A stretch of 64,000 bases of DNA, taken from positions 868,001-932,000 of the forward strand of contig NW_027488580.1 in the NCBI RefSeq assembly GCF_050948215.1, in the 5' to 3' direction. Source of the stretch: Halictus rubicundus (lineage: Eukaryota; Arthropoda; Insecta; Hymenoptera; Halictidae). Made by a program: the position numbers and the translations under genes. Positions 49,393 to 57,670 of this stretch are shown one piece after another. A model generated the notes under the pieces. That model had not been told where the DNA came from and searched no databases. It saw only the letters and a list, made by a program, of their open reading frames with translations. The first letter of the stretch is position 1. The number at the start of each line of letters is the position of its first letter.

Positions 49393-51175
49393 CCTATCCA
49401 ATCCCCTATTATATCCTCTATCCGATCCCATCGTCTATCCTATCCTATCCTCTATAATATCGTATCCTCTATCCTATCCAATCCTCAATCATATCCTCTA
49501 TCCTATCCTATCCTATCCTCTATCCTATCCTCTATCCTATCCAATCCCCTATCCTATCCTCTATCCGATCCTATCCTCTATCCTATCCTATCCTCTATAA
49601 TGTCGTATCCTCTATCCGATCCTATCCTCTATCCTATCCTATCCTCAATGCTATCCTATCCTCTACCCTATCCTATCCTCTATCCTATCCTATCCTATCC
49701 TCTACCCTATCCTATCTTCTATCCTATCATATCCTCTATCCTATCCAATCCCCTATCCTATCCTCTATGCTATCCTATCCTCTATCCTATCCTATCCTCT
49801 ACCCTATCCTATCCTCTACCCTATCCTATCCTCTATCCTATAATATCATCTATCCTATACTATTCTCTATCCTATCCTATCCTCTATCCTATACTATCCT
49901 CTATCGTATCCTATCCTCTATCCGATCCTATCCTCTATCCTATCCTATCCTCTATCCTATCCTATTCTGTATCCTATCCTCTACCCTATCCTATCCTCTA
50001 TCCTATCCTATCCTATCCTATCCTCTACCCTATCCTATCCTCTATCCTATCCTATCCTCTATCCTATCCAATCCCCTATCCTATCCTCTATCCGATCCTA
50101 TCCTCTATCCTATCCTAGTCTCTATCCTATCCTCTACCCTATCCTATCCTTTATCCTATCCTATCCCCTATACTACCCAATCACCTATCCTATCCTCTAT
50201 CCGATCCTATCCTCTATCCTATCCTATCCTCTACCCTATCCTATCCTCTATTCTATCCTATCCTCTATCGTATCCAATCCCCTATCCTATCCTCTATCCG
50301 ATCCTATCCTCTATCCTATCCTATCCTCTATCCTATCCTATTCTCTATCCTATCCTCTACCCTATCCTATCCTCCATCCTATACTATCATCTATCCTATC
50401 CTATCCTGTATCCTATCCTATTCTCTATCCTATCCTCTACCCTATCCTATCCTCCATCCTATACTATCGTCTATCCTATCATATTCTCTATCCTGTCCTC
50501 TATCGTCTGCTCTATCCTATCCTATCCACTATCCTATCCTATCCTCAAACCTATCCTATCCTCTATCCTATCCAATCACCTATCCTATCCTCTATACGAT
50601 CCTATCCTCTATGCTATCTTATCCTCTATCCGATCATATCCGTTATCCTATCCTCTCCTCCACCCTATCCTATCCTCTATCCTATCCAATCACCTATCCT
50701 ATCCTCTATCCGATCCTATCCTCTATCCGATCCTATCCTCTATCCTATACTCTACCCTATCCTATCCTCTATCCTATCCTATAATCTATCCTATCCTATC
50801 CTCTACCCTATCCTATCCTCTATCATATCCTATCCTCTATCCTATCCAATCCCCTATCCTATCCTCTATCCTGTCCTATCCTCTATCGTATACTATTCTC
50901 TATCCTATCCTCTATCGTATCCTATCCTCTATCCTATCCAATCCTCGATCCTATCCTCAATCCTATCCTCTATCGTATCCTATCCTCTAAACGATCCTAT
51001 CCTCTATACTATCCTATCCTCTATGCTATCTTATCCTCTATCCGATCCTATCCTCTATTATATCCTATCCTCTATCCTATCCTCTATCGTATCCTATCCT
51101 CTATCCGATCCTATCCTCTATACTATCCTATCCTCTACCCTATCCTATCTTCTATCCTATCCTATTCTGTATCCT

Positions 51176-51191
51176 ATACTCTACCCTATCC
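51176..51191. repeat. Target-site duplication of the full-length R1-clade element, left copy
   Basis: ATACTCTACCCTATCC stands directly before the T9 tract and is repeated at 57,671-57,686, directly after the other end of the element. One further T could belong to either side. Confidence 0.92.
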
Positions 51192-51200
51192 TTTTTTTTT

Positions 51201-51755
51201 AACACATTTTATTCAATCGTATATGTACAGTTTACAATTACATAATAATCGCCGTCGCGTTATACATATATAGTACATCCAAGCTTTCTTAATCATCTCT
51301 GATGCTGTAGACATGCTCCATTCCACTGTTCAACCGTTATCACTTTTACAACAGCAACGAGACATATATTTTACATGATCTCCGTGCCACAGCCTCCACC
51401 CGGGGGGAATATCCATCCGAGGGGGGCGGGGGGGAGGGATCCCAGGATGCATCCATGTACCGGGTGTCCGTGAAGTGTCAGGGGAAAGGGTGATAGCGTT
51501 TCCCGTGTTTCGCCTAGCCCGGTCCCGCGTTGATCGCTTCTTCTCAGGCGTTCGGCTACTTTGGGGAATTTTCTCCACCTCCTCTCCGTCAGTCCGTGGT
51601 CCAGCGACGTTGTCATCCTCGCCCTCTCTCTCCCCCTCCTCAGGCATCCACCGGATAGAGCTGCGACACAGAATTGGCGTATTTTTAATACATAGTAGTA
51701 CTTATTTCTAAGAATTAATATTTATGTACAGTATATAAGAGTTACTCAGCTTTTT
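51201..51755 (-). other. 3' UTR of the full-length R1-clade element
   Basis: This is the stretch between the ORF2 stop and the tail. On the minus strand an AATAAA (plus-strand TTTATT at 51,208-51,213) lies 8 bp before the A9 tail. A C/G-rich block at about 51,400-51,440 recalls the GC-rich 3' UTR of the 17.2-kb fragment. Frames of about 80-105 codons on the minus strand here are not recognisable. Confidence 0.75.
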
Positions 51756-53996
51756 CTAGAGGTCAGCCATCCTGTCCGCGTCCGCTGACTCGAGGTCTTC
51801 CTCTATTCCTCTCATAATTGGTTCATCGAGCCTTTCCTTTTCTCTCTGTCTTTCAATCCCCTCCTTTTTAGAGAGAATCTCCTTGCAGAAATTTACGAAG
51901 ATGTTCCATGTGGTCTGGCTATCCAGGATTCCTTCCATGATAATCTCCATCGTTAGAAGGTCTTCCCTGGTCTTCAGGGCTTCTGCTAGTCGTTTTCTTT
52001 CTTCCTTCCACTGTTGGCAGATCACCAGGGTGTGTTCCGGCGTGTCAGGGATCCCTGGGTGGAACCAGCAGTCATCAGCAGCGGCCTTTCCGATTCTGGA
52101 TCTAAAACAGTTGAAAACTCCGTGCCCTGTAAGGGCCTGTGTCAAGTAAAAATTTAAGTCACCGTGTTTTCTATTTGTCCATCTTTCTATATTTGGAATG
52201 AGCCTGTGTGTCCACCTGCCCACAGTGCCCGTGTCCCATTTCTCCTGCCATCTCAGCAGCGTTCTGTCCTTGGCCCTTTTCTTTATGATCTTTTTCATAT
52301 TATCCGTCAAGATTTCGTTGGATTGGTCTGGGTTTTCATCGATATTCTCTGCTGTAATTTCTCTATTGTTCCTTGTGGCTTCTATCTGTTCTGTGTTACT
52401 TATTACATTGTCATTTTCGTTATTTAGTAAAATTTCCGTCATTTCTTTCTCTTCTTCGAAGATTTCGCGTCTTTCGATGATTTTTAGGTCCCAGGGTGGG
52501 ATCCCTGCTAACACAGTCAGAGTTTCGAGCTGTACGGATCTATAAGCTGAGGTTACCCTTGCTAGTCCAATTTTCTGCGTATTTCTAAGATTTTTTTTGT
52601 TCGAGATTTTTTCTGCCGCCTCAGCCCATATGGGAGCGCCGTACAGAACTATAGACTCGGTCGTCATGTAATATAGTTTTCTCGCCATTTGTTTCGTTCT
52701 CATCTTATTGGTCATCAGTCCGCTTAAAGCCGCCATTGTTCTAATGGCTTTGTTTGTTGTCGTCTCAATCTGCTTTCTAAAGTTTTTTCTCGAGTCAAAA
52801 ATAATTCCCAAATATTTTAATTCTGCTGCGGGCTTGATCTCAGCATGTCCGATTTTGAAAGATAGATTTTCATTGACCTTTTTGCAGTTTAGCATTAAGA
52901 CCTCTGTTTTACTTTCTGCCAGCGAAAGTCCTGCAGTGTGCATCCAGAGTCTTGCTTCCTCTGTCATTTTTTCTGCCCTGATTTTTAATCTCTTCTCCGT
53001 TGCAGCCTGGACGATGATGGCAATATCGTCTGCGAAAGCGATCTTAGTTGACAAGGGCTGGTTAGGAATGCCGAGAAGGCCGTCGTATACCAGATTCCAT
53101 AAAAAAGGGCCCAGGACAGAGCCCTGTGGTACCCCCATTTCCATTTTTAAATAGATTTCTTGGTTCGAAGATTCATACTTCACCTTTCTATTTATGAAAT
53201 AGTCTTTAATTACTTCCCGCAAATATCTTGGAGCATTTCTATTTTCCAATTCTCTGCGTATCGACAGCCAACTCAGTGAATTAAATGCATTTTTAACATC
53301 TAGGGCTATCATAGCTGCATATCTGTTTTTTTTCGAAGCTTCTATTGCGGCCTTTCTTACTATTTCCATGGCATGTACGGTCGAGGTGCCTTTGGTGAAG
53401 CCAAACTGGTTATTGTTAAAAGGTCTTTTTCCCATCGTCAGGTGGAGTCGGTCTCGGATAAAATACTCGAACAATTTTGCTATCGCATTAATAATACAAA
53501 TTGGACGGTAAGCGGACGAGGTGGAGGGGTCCTTACCTTGTTTCCTTAGCAAAATTGTCCTCGCGTTTTTCCATTCTTTAGGGATCTTCCCTCTACTCAG
53601 AATACCGTTAAAAAGGGCTGCGAATCGGTCTGGCCTGAATTCTGCAATGGTTTTTATAATTTCAGGCTGTATTCCGTCCTGTCCCGGTGCTTTTCCCGGT
53701 TTCAATTTTTTAGCCGCTGCGCGAACTTCGTCTTCAGAGACCACCGGTATACTATGGCTCTGGTTGTCATCCTGGTTTTCCGTTGGTTTTCCTTCCTGGA
53801 TTCCTTCTTCTGTTGTTTCATTTTCTTGAGGGAATAAACCATTCATTACAAGACTGGCAAAGTCAGAGGAGAGCAGTGCGGGTGGATTATTATTTTTGAT
53901 TTTATTAATAATTATTTTGTACGGCTTACCCCAGCCGTCTTTTTCAATTGACTCACATAGGTCCTTCCAGACTTTTTCTTTTGACTTACTTATCAT
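51756..53996 (-). CDS. ORF2, C-terminal part: reverse transcriptase and C-terminal Cys/His domain
   Basis: This part encodes the reverse transcriptase that copies the element RNA at the nicked target. Numbered from the first Met of this frame, the N-terminal RT blocks are LKPGKAPGQDGIQPEII (98-114) and SAYRPICIINAIAKLFE (161-177). The finger/palm block QFGFTKGTSTVHA is at about 197-209. LDVKNAFNSL carries catalytic Asp233, GVPQGSVLGP is at 288-297, and the FADD box is at 321-324. These are followed by LSLAESKTEVL and LKYLGIIFD. Near the end lies a Cys/His region (NCFRSRIGKAAADDCWFHP, then HTLVIC) as in other R1-clade ORF2 proteins. The frame starts at an ATG only because the upstream endonuclease frame breaks at the A9 run. 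Homology continues upstream without a gap, so this is one gene split in two frames. Stop at 51,756-51,758. Confidence 0.93.
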   Translation of the reverse strand: MISKSKEKVWKDLCESIEKDGWGKPYKIIINKIKNNNPPALLSSDFASLVMNGLFPQENETTEEGIQEGKPTENQDDNQSHSIPVVSEDEVRAAAKKLKPGKAPGQDGIQPEIIKTIAEFRPDRFAALFNGILSRGKIPKEWKNARTILLRKQGKDPSTSSAYRPICIINAIAKLFEYFIRDRLHLTMGKRPFNNNQFGFTKGTSTVHAMEIVRKAAIEASKKNRYAAMIALDVKNAFNSLSWLSIRRELENRNAPRYLREVIKDYFINRKVKYESSNQEIYLKMEMGVPQGSVLGPFLWNLVYDGLLGIPNQPLSTKIAFADDIAIIVQAATEKRLKIRAEKMTEEARLWMHTAGLSLAESKTEVLMLNCKKVNENLSFKIGHAEIKPAAELKYLGIIFDSRKNFRKQIETTTNKAIRTMAALSGLMTNKMRTKQMARKLYYMTTESIVLYGAPIWAEAAEKISNKKNLRNTQKIGLARVTSAYRSVQLETLTVLAGIPPWDLKIIERREIFEEEKEMTEILLNNENDNVISNTEQIEATRNNREITAENIDENPDQSNEILTDNMKKIIKKRAKDRTLLRWQEKWDTGTVGRWTHRLIPNIERWTNRKHGDLNFYLTQALTGHGVFNCFRSRIGKAAADDCWFHPGIPDTPEHTLVICQQWKEERKRLAEALKTREDLLTMEIIMEGILDSQTTWNIFVNFCKEILSKKEGIERQREKERLDEPIMRGIEEDLESADADRMADL

Positions 53997-55029
53997 CCGC
54001 TGCAGGTTTTTTTTTCGATAGTTTGTATAGAAAACTGGTAGCCTCGCCCTCGTCCACTTTTCCCTTACTCCTCAGCTTCTGGGCTGCTCTCCTCAGTCTT
54101 TGCGTTTTTGTTCTTTCTTTTCTAATCTCCGCGGTCCACCACGGGTTATATTTTTCCTTATTCCTTGTCTTATCTGCTTTATCTAGAGCTTCGTCACACA
54201 CTTCTTCTATCGTTTTTAGAAATACATCTTCTTCGTTCTGACTGTATAAATTCCCTTCATTTATCTCCTTCTCTCTCAGGGCGTGATCCATTGCCGTCCC
54301 CAGCCTGGTAATTCCGTCTCTTGTGATTTTCCATTTGTTGCCTTGGTTCGTCCTTATTGGCTGGAAATCCTCTACCATATTTAATTCTGTAATCAGATAC
54401 TTGTGATCAGATGCTGTTTCGACATTTAACACCTTATTTACTAAACAGTATTTTGGGCTTTGTAGTTCCTGTGTGGTGGCTATAAAATCGAGATTCGACG
54501 TTGCGGATCCTCTCTCGAATGTATGCCCTCCTTGAGGTATGTGAGGAAATACATTTTTTCGCAGGAGTTCGTCCAGCAGGATGGATTCCCTTAGGTTTTG
54601 TTCTCTGGAACCCCAAGCCGGGGACTTAGCATTGAAATCACCGCCGATAATAATTTCATTTCCCTTCATTTTTTCTTGACTTATAAAATTCATTAAATTT
54701 TTAATTTTGGAGGCAAAAATGTCTGTGGAGATGTTTGGAGAGATGTAGGTACTTACTATAGTCAGCTTTTCCAATCTCACCGCCGTGAAGTCTTCCTCTG
54801 CTCTATCTCCATCCTCTAGCTTCTTGATTCCTTTTTTATTGGTGACCCAGATTGCTGTGTTGCTGCTCGGAGAGTACAGCCAGTTTCCAGGATTGAAAAG
54901 TGGCTCCTGTATTAGGACCACGTCTGCATCTAGGTCGATTGCCGACTGCACTAGGAGGTAGTGAGCTAAACGGCAATGATTCAGATTAATCTGTAAGATT
55001 TTGAGATTGAATTTAGTTATTATTATCAC
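53986..55029 (-). CDS. ORF2, N-terminal part: APE-type endonuclease
   Basis: This part encodes the apurinic-like endonuclease that nicks the target DNA. Counting from the GTG at 55,029, it has NLN at 15-17, the catalytic Glu42 in IQEPL, TYISPN at 94-99, GGDFNA at 129-134, SNLDFI at 178-183 and the SDH box at 207-209, all catalytic residues of the family being present. The linker to the RT follows. The frame then ends 7 codons after an A9 run at 54,007-54,015, at the TAA at 53,986-53,988, while RT homology continues in the +1 frame. No ATG precedes the endonuclease: the frame opens after a TAG at 55,036-55,038 and the first candidate is GTG. This suggests reinitiation or frameshifting from ORF1, which overlaps it. 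Confidence 0.92.
   Translation of the reverse strand: MIIITKFNLKILQINLNHCRLAHYLLVQSAIDLDADVVLIQEPLFNPGNWLYSPSSNTAIWVTNKKGIKKLEDGDRAEEDFTAVRLEKLTIVSTYISPNISTDIFASKIKNLMNFISQEKMKGNEIIIGGDFNAKSPAWGSREQNLRESILLDELLRKNVFPHIPQGGHTFERGSATSNLDFIATTQELQSPKYCLVNKVLNVETASDHKYLITELNMVEDFQPIRTNQGNKWKITRDGITRLGTAMDHALREKEINEGNLYSQNEEDVFLKTIEEVCDEALDKADKTRNKEKYNPWWTAEIRKERTKTQRLRRAAQKLRSKGKVDEGEATSFLYKLSKKKPAADDK
54007..54015 (-). other. A9 homopolymer at the frame break of ORF2
   Basis: On the minus strand nine A residues lie between the codons for LS and the next conserved residues. Upstream of it the endonuclease frame is intact; downstream the RT frame is intact in +1. A one-base length change of the run (mutation or sequencing error) is the simplest explanation. 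Confidence 0.85.
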
Positions 55030-56617
55030 CCCTAGCTAGGCGCTCAACGTATTTTTTATATTGGGGGCAGTTAACTGCTCCGGCCACGTGTTCCGCTTTC
55101 GTTGCGTGGATGCCCTCTCTTATACAGAGCACGCAGCATCTCACGGATTCGCAATCATTTATTTTATGGCCGAGCCCCCCGCATCTTCTGCACAGCTCCT
55201 GACCATTTAGATCCATGGCGCAATTATAGGACATATGTCCGAGTGCGTGACACTTGAAGCACCTAATGATATTTTGAGTTCTCTTTAGTCTACAGTTTGT
55301 GTAGCCTGTCCTGATTTTATTCTCTTGTCCTAATTTCTCAAAATCTTCCGCCGGAAGGGTTATTATGGCCATTTTAGTGCCCCCGTAGCCGAATCTAATT
55401 GTTTTAATTTCTACTTCATTATTGGGTCTCAGAACGACTCGTGCTATTTCGTTTTGCAGTTCTTCCTTCTCGATCGTGGGGTCCAGATCTTTAATTTCGT
55501 ATATAACCCTTGGTGCCAGTCTCCTGATACGGCATTCTTCCCCTAGGGTATTTTTTGCGAATTGTTCTAGGACGCCCGCATTCGTTCCCTTCTCCATTTC
55601 TATTATGATGTCCCCACCCCTGGACTTCCTTACGGTGTGAATTCCGTTCATGTTGTCTCCGGGGTTGGCTTTCAATTGTTTAAATAGATCCGCGAAGGTT
55701 CTATTTTCAGTCGTCTTAATTATTACCGCTTCCGACTTTGGCGGTGGTGGTAGTCTGTTTCTCTTTATCCTTTCTCTTTCTTTTTCTCTTTCTTTCTCCT
55801 GGTCCTGCTTCTTCTTCTCTGCTGCGGCTGTCTCTTCTTTCTTCTTTTTCTTAAGGGCTTTTTTTTCCTCGGCTTTTTTCCTGTTTTCCACAGTTTTCCA
55901 TTCATTTTCATTTTCAGTATCCTGAATCGCCTCGCTGTCCCTTTCCGTTGCGTTTTCCTCTGTCTCACTTTCGTACGACAGAGTTTTTCTTGCTTCTGTT
56001 CCGCCTGTCTTACGTGTAACTCCTACCTTTTCTCTTCTTCTTTCGATTTTATCGCCTAAGGAGCATTGTATTCCCATGTCTCTGTGTAGCAGGCTGTTTC
56101 TAAGGCTTTTATTTTCGATAATTAGTTCTATATTTCTTAATCGAGTTATAGCCACTTCTAATTGCCTGTCCGCTTGGGCTGCATGATTTTTGGTAAAACT
56201 TCTTACCTCCTTCAGCGGATCTAGGCAGTACCCTTTGACCTCCCTTATGGAGGTCCTTGTCTTTTTAAGTAGTGACGCTAATTCTCCTATGAGTTTCATT
56301 ACGTCCTCTTCCTCTTCTTTCTCCTTCTCTTTTTCCATTTCCTTTTCCTTCCTTTTTTCCTCATCTTTGGATTGGTCTAGTTTTGGCGTTGAAGAGTTAT
56401 TTTGGTCTTCTGTTCTCTTTTTCTTTAGGGTATTATTTTCTAATAGTATGATATCCGAGAATTGCGATTCAGAATCTGTCTCGTATTTATCATCCCTAAT
56501 CCTTTTCGCGTTTTCCTTTCCTTTCTCATTACTTCTTTTAGTTTTCTGGCTGCGTTTAAAAACGCTTCCTTTTTCGGGTGGTAGACTTGGCGTAAGCCAT
56601 TTCTCTTCTTCTTCCAT
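55013..56617 (-). CDS. ORF1, nucleic-acid-binding protein with three zinc knuckles
   Basis: This 534-residue ORF1 protein packages element RNA into a ribonucleoprotein and guides it to the target. The first 300 residues are very rich in Lys and Glu, with a coiled-coil-like segment (about 85-170) and a long acidic/basic stretch (about 245-295). A folded region at about 300-450 resembles the RRM-like core of R1/TRAS ORF1 proteins. At the C terminus are three Cys/His motifs: CFKCHALGHMSYNC (453-466), CRRCGGLGHKINDC (476-489) and CVLC...H...C (495-517). The number and spacing are typical of R1-clade ORF1. It starts at an ATG and ends at TAA (55,013-55,015), overlapping the open ORF2 frame by about 20 bp. 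Confidence 0.93.
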   Translation of the reverse strand: MEEEEKWLTPSLPPEKGSVFKRSQKTKRSNEKGKENAKRIRDDKYETDSESQFSDIILLENNTLKKKRTEDQNNSSTPKLDQSKDEEKRKEKEMEKEKEKEEEEDVMKLIGELASLLKKTRTSIREVKGYCLDPLKEVRSFTKNHAAQADRQLEVAITRLRNIELIIENKSLRNSLLHRDMGIQCSLGDKIERRREKVGVTRKTGGTEARKTLSYESETEENATERDSEAIQDTENENEWKTVENRKKAEEKKALKKKKKEETAAAEKKKQDQEKEREKERERIKRNRLPPPPKSEAVIIKTTENRTFADLFKQLKANPGDNMNGIHTVRKSRGGDIIIEMEKGTNAGVLEQFAKNTLGEECRIRRLAPRVIYEIKDLDPTIEKEELQNEIARVVLRPNNEVEIKTIRFGYGGTKMAIITLPAEDFEKLGQENKIRTGYTNCRLKRTQNIIRCFKCHALGHMSYNCAMDLNGQELCRRCGGLGHKINDCESVRCCVLCIREGIHATKAEHVAGAVNCPQYKKYVERLARGDNNN

Positions 56618-57670
56618 TCTTATCTCTTTCTCTCCTTCTGTCTCTATCGTGCTGTGTACTCTGTTTATTTCGAATATATGGATTCAGTTACGGTTATTTT
56701 AAATGTGTGCTGGGGGGGTCAAAGACCCCGTCTTCGTGTTTGGATTATGCTAGTGTGTGTGTTTGCTTGGAGGCGGTGGCGGTTGCTGTGTCCTCGTCTT
56801 GTTTTTATATAGTTCGTCTTGCTTTGTTTCTCTCCTTGGAGTTCGCTTGGGGTCGGTCAGTAGCCTACTGTTCCCACTTGACCCCTAAATACTCCTCGTC
56901 CTCGATAATACTTGTATACTAATTTTCATAACAATCCGGCTATTTTTTATTGTTTTTGACTCTATATATTCTTAGTCTATGGCTTTATACAGGGTGCCCT
57001 ATATATTCCTACCTCTCTCTCTATTTTTATCTCTCTCTAAGCCTTTCTCACTAACTTTCTTTCCTTTTCTTTCTCTATCTCTACTCCTACCTGGCAAATC
57101 GACCGACCCCTTTGGTGTGGTTCCTTTGCTTCTGGATGTTCGCTTGCTCTCTCTCTTTCTTTTTCAGGTGTGCAGAGATTCACTTCTTTTTCGCTATTTA
57201 GTCCTCAGGTTTGTTAATTACACCCACTTGTTGTTAATCGCGTCACTATTTCCGGTATTAAATAACCGGTAAAATGTTTTTTCGTGCGCTTGATAGTTCC
57301 TTCGCGGGTTTATTGTTAACACTCGGTATTCCGCGCGGTTTGTGACATTTTAACTAATCTTAACTAAATTCAATTAATTAATTAATTAATTAGCCAATTT
57401 GTTCTAATTAAATTCAGTTCAAAATTCCGTTCTCCCGCGCGTATTTCACAAGATTCGTCCCTTTTCAGGGTTTTAATTGAACGCGGCACTGCGTTACGCG
57501 TACCGAATTGCCCGTTTTATTGTATTTTTTTGCCAAAATCTCAAAAATTCTACTAGAAAACGTCCGTTTCGATTACTAAAACTATAGCTTCGACTCATTC
57601 GAGCACTACCTGGACGGAGCGTAAGTAAATAAACACGTCCGCTCGCGACGGCTGCCAGTCTCGAACTTCC
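56618..57670 (-). other. 5' UTR of the full-length R1-clade element
   Basis: This 1.05-kb leader precedes ORF1. It contains a TTAATTAATTAATTAATTAA microsatellite (about 57,373-57,392) and pyrimidine-rich (plus strand) stretches near 57,000-57,100. No open frame of note lies here. The last bases at the 5' end form a likely internal promoter, listed separately. Confidence 0.75.
57634..57670 (-). promoter_or_regulatory. Candidate internal Pol II promoter (Inr plus DPE)
   Basis: The 5' end reads GGAAGTTCGAGACTGG and has GGACGTG at 57,640-57,634. If transcription starts at the A at 57,667 (AGTTCG resembles an insect initiator), GGACGTG starts at +28. That is the position and sequence of the downstream promoter element in insect TATA-less promoters, including those of Drosophila non-LTR elements such as jockey. 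No TATA box is present. The motif and spacing are seen directly; function is inferred. Confidence 0.6.

Larger units (their letters stand above)
43015..51191 (+). repeat. Satellite block D, 17-bp unit, strongly diverged
   Basis: The satellite resumes with the CTCT duplication. This block is rich in variants: CTATAATATC, CATCTAACC, CATCGAACC, GTCTGTTC, CTCAATCCTCTCC and 12-bp units. It contains the partner (49,645-50,200) of the 32.45-kb segment. No gene or RNA is recognisable, and plus-strand open frames are composition artefacts. Confidence 0.95.
51192..57670 (-). mobile_element. Full-length R1/TRAS-clade non-LTR retrotransposon
   Basis: The 6,479-bp element on the minus strand has a 1.05-kb 5' UTR, ORF1 with three zinc knuckles, ORF2 with an APE-type endonuclease at its N terminus and a reverse transcriptase, a 0.55-kb 3' UTR, an AATAAA and an A9 tail, within a 16-17 bp target duplication. 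ORF1 and ORF2 overlap. The zinc-knuckle ORF1, the endonuclease motifs (ILQINLNHCRLA, IQEPL, GGDFNAKS, SDH) and the RT box FADD place it in the R1 clade (R1, TRAS, SART, Waldo and relatives). ORF2 has one frame break at an A9 run. The element lies in the same orientation as the fragment at 17.2 kb. Confidence 0.93.

Noticed and set aside
51330..51647. 105-codon minus-strand frame in the 3' UTR of the R1-clade element as a third ORF
   Set aside because: It is low complexity, overlaps another frame, and no third ORF is known in this clade.
52164..56702. Plus-strand hydrophobic frames opposite ORF1 and ORF2
   Set aside because: They are antisense to Lys/Glu-rich coding sequence, which yields Phe/Ser/Leu-rich frames. 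They are not independent genes.
57373..57392. TTAATTAA repeat as an origin or attachment site
   Set aside because: It is a plain microsatellite inside the 5' UTR of the retrotransposon, with no supporting structure.
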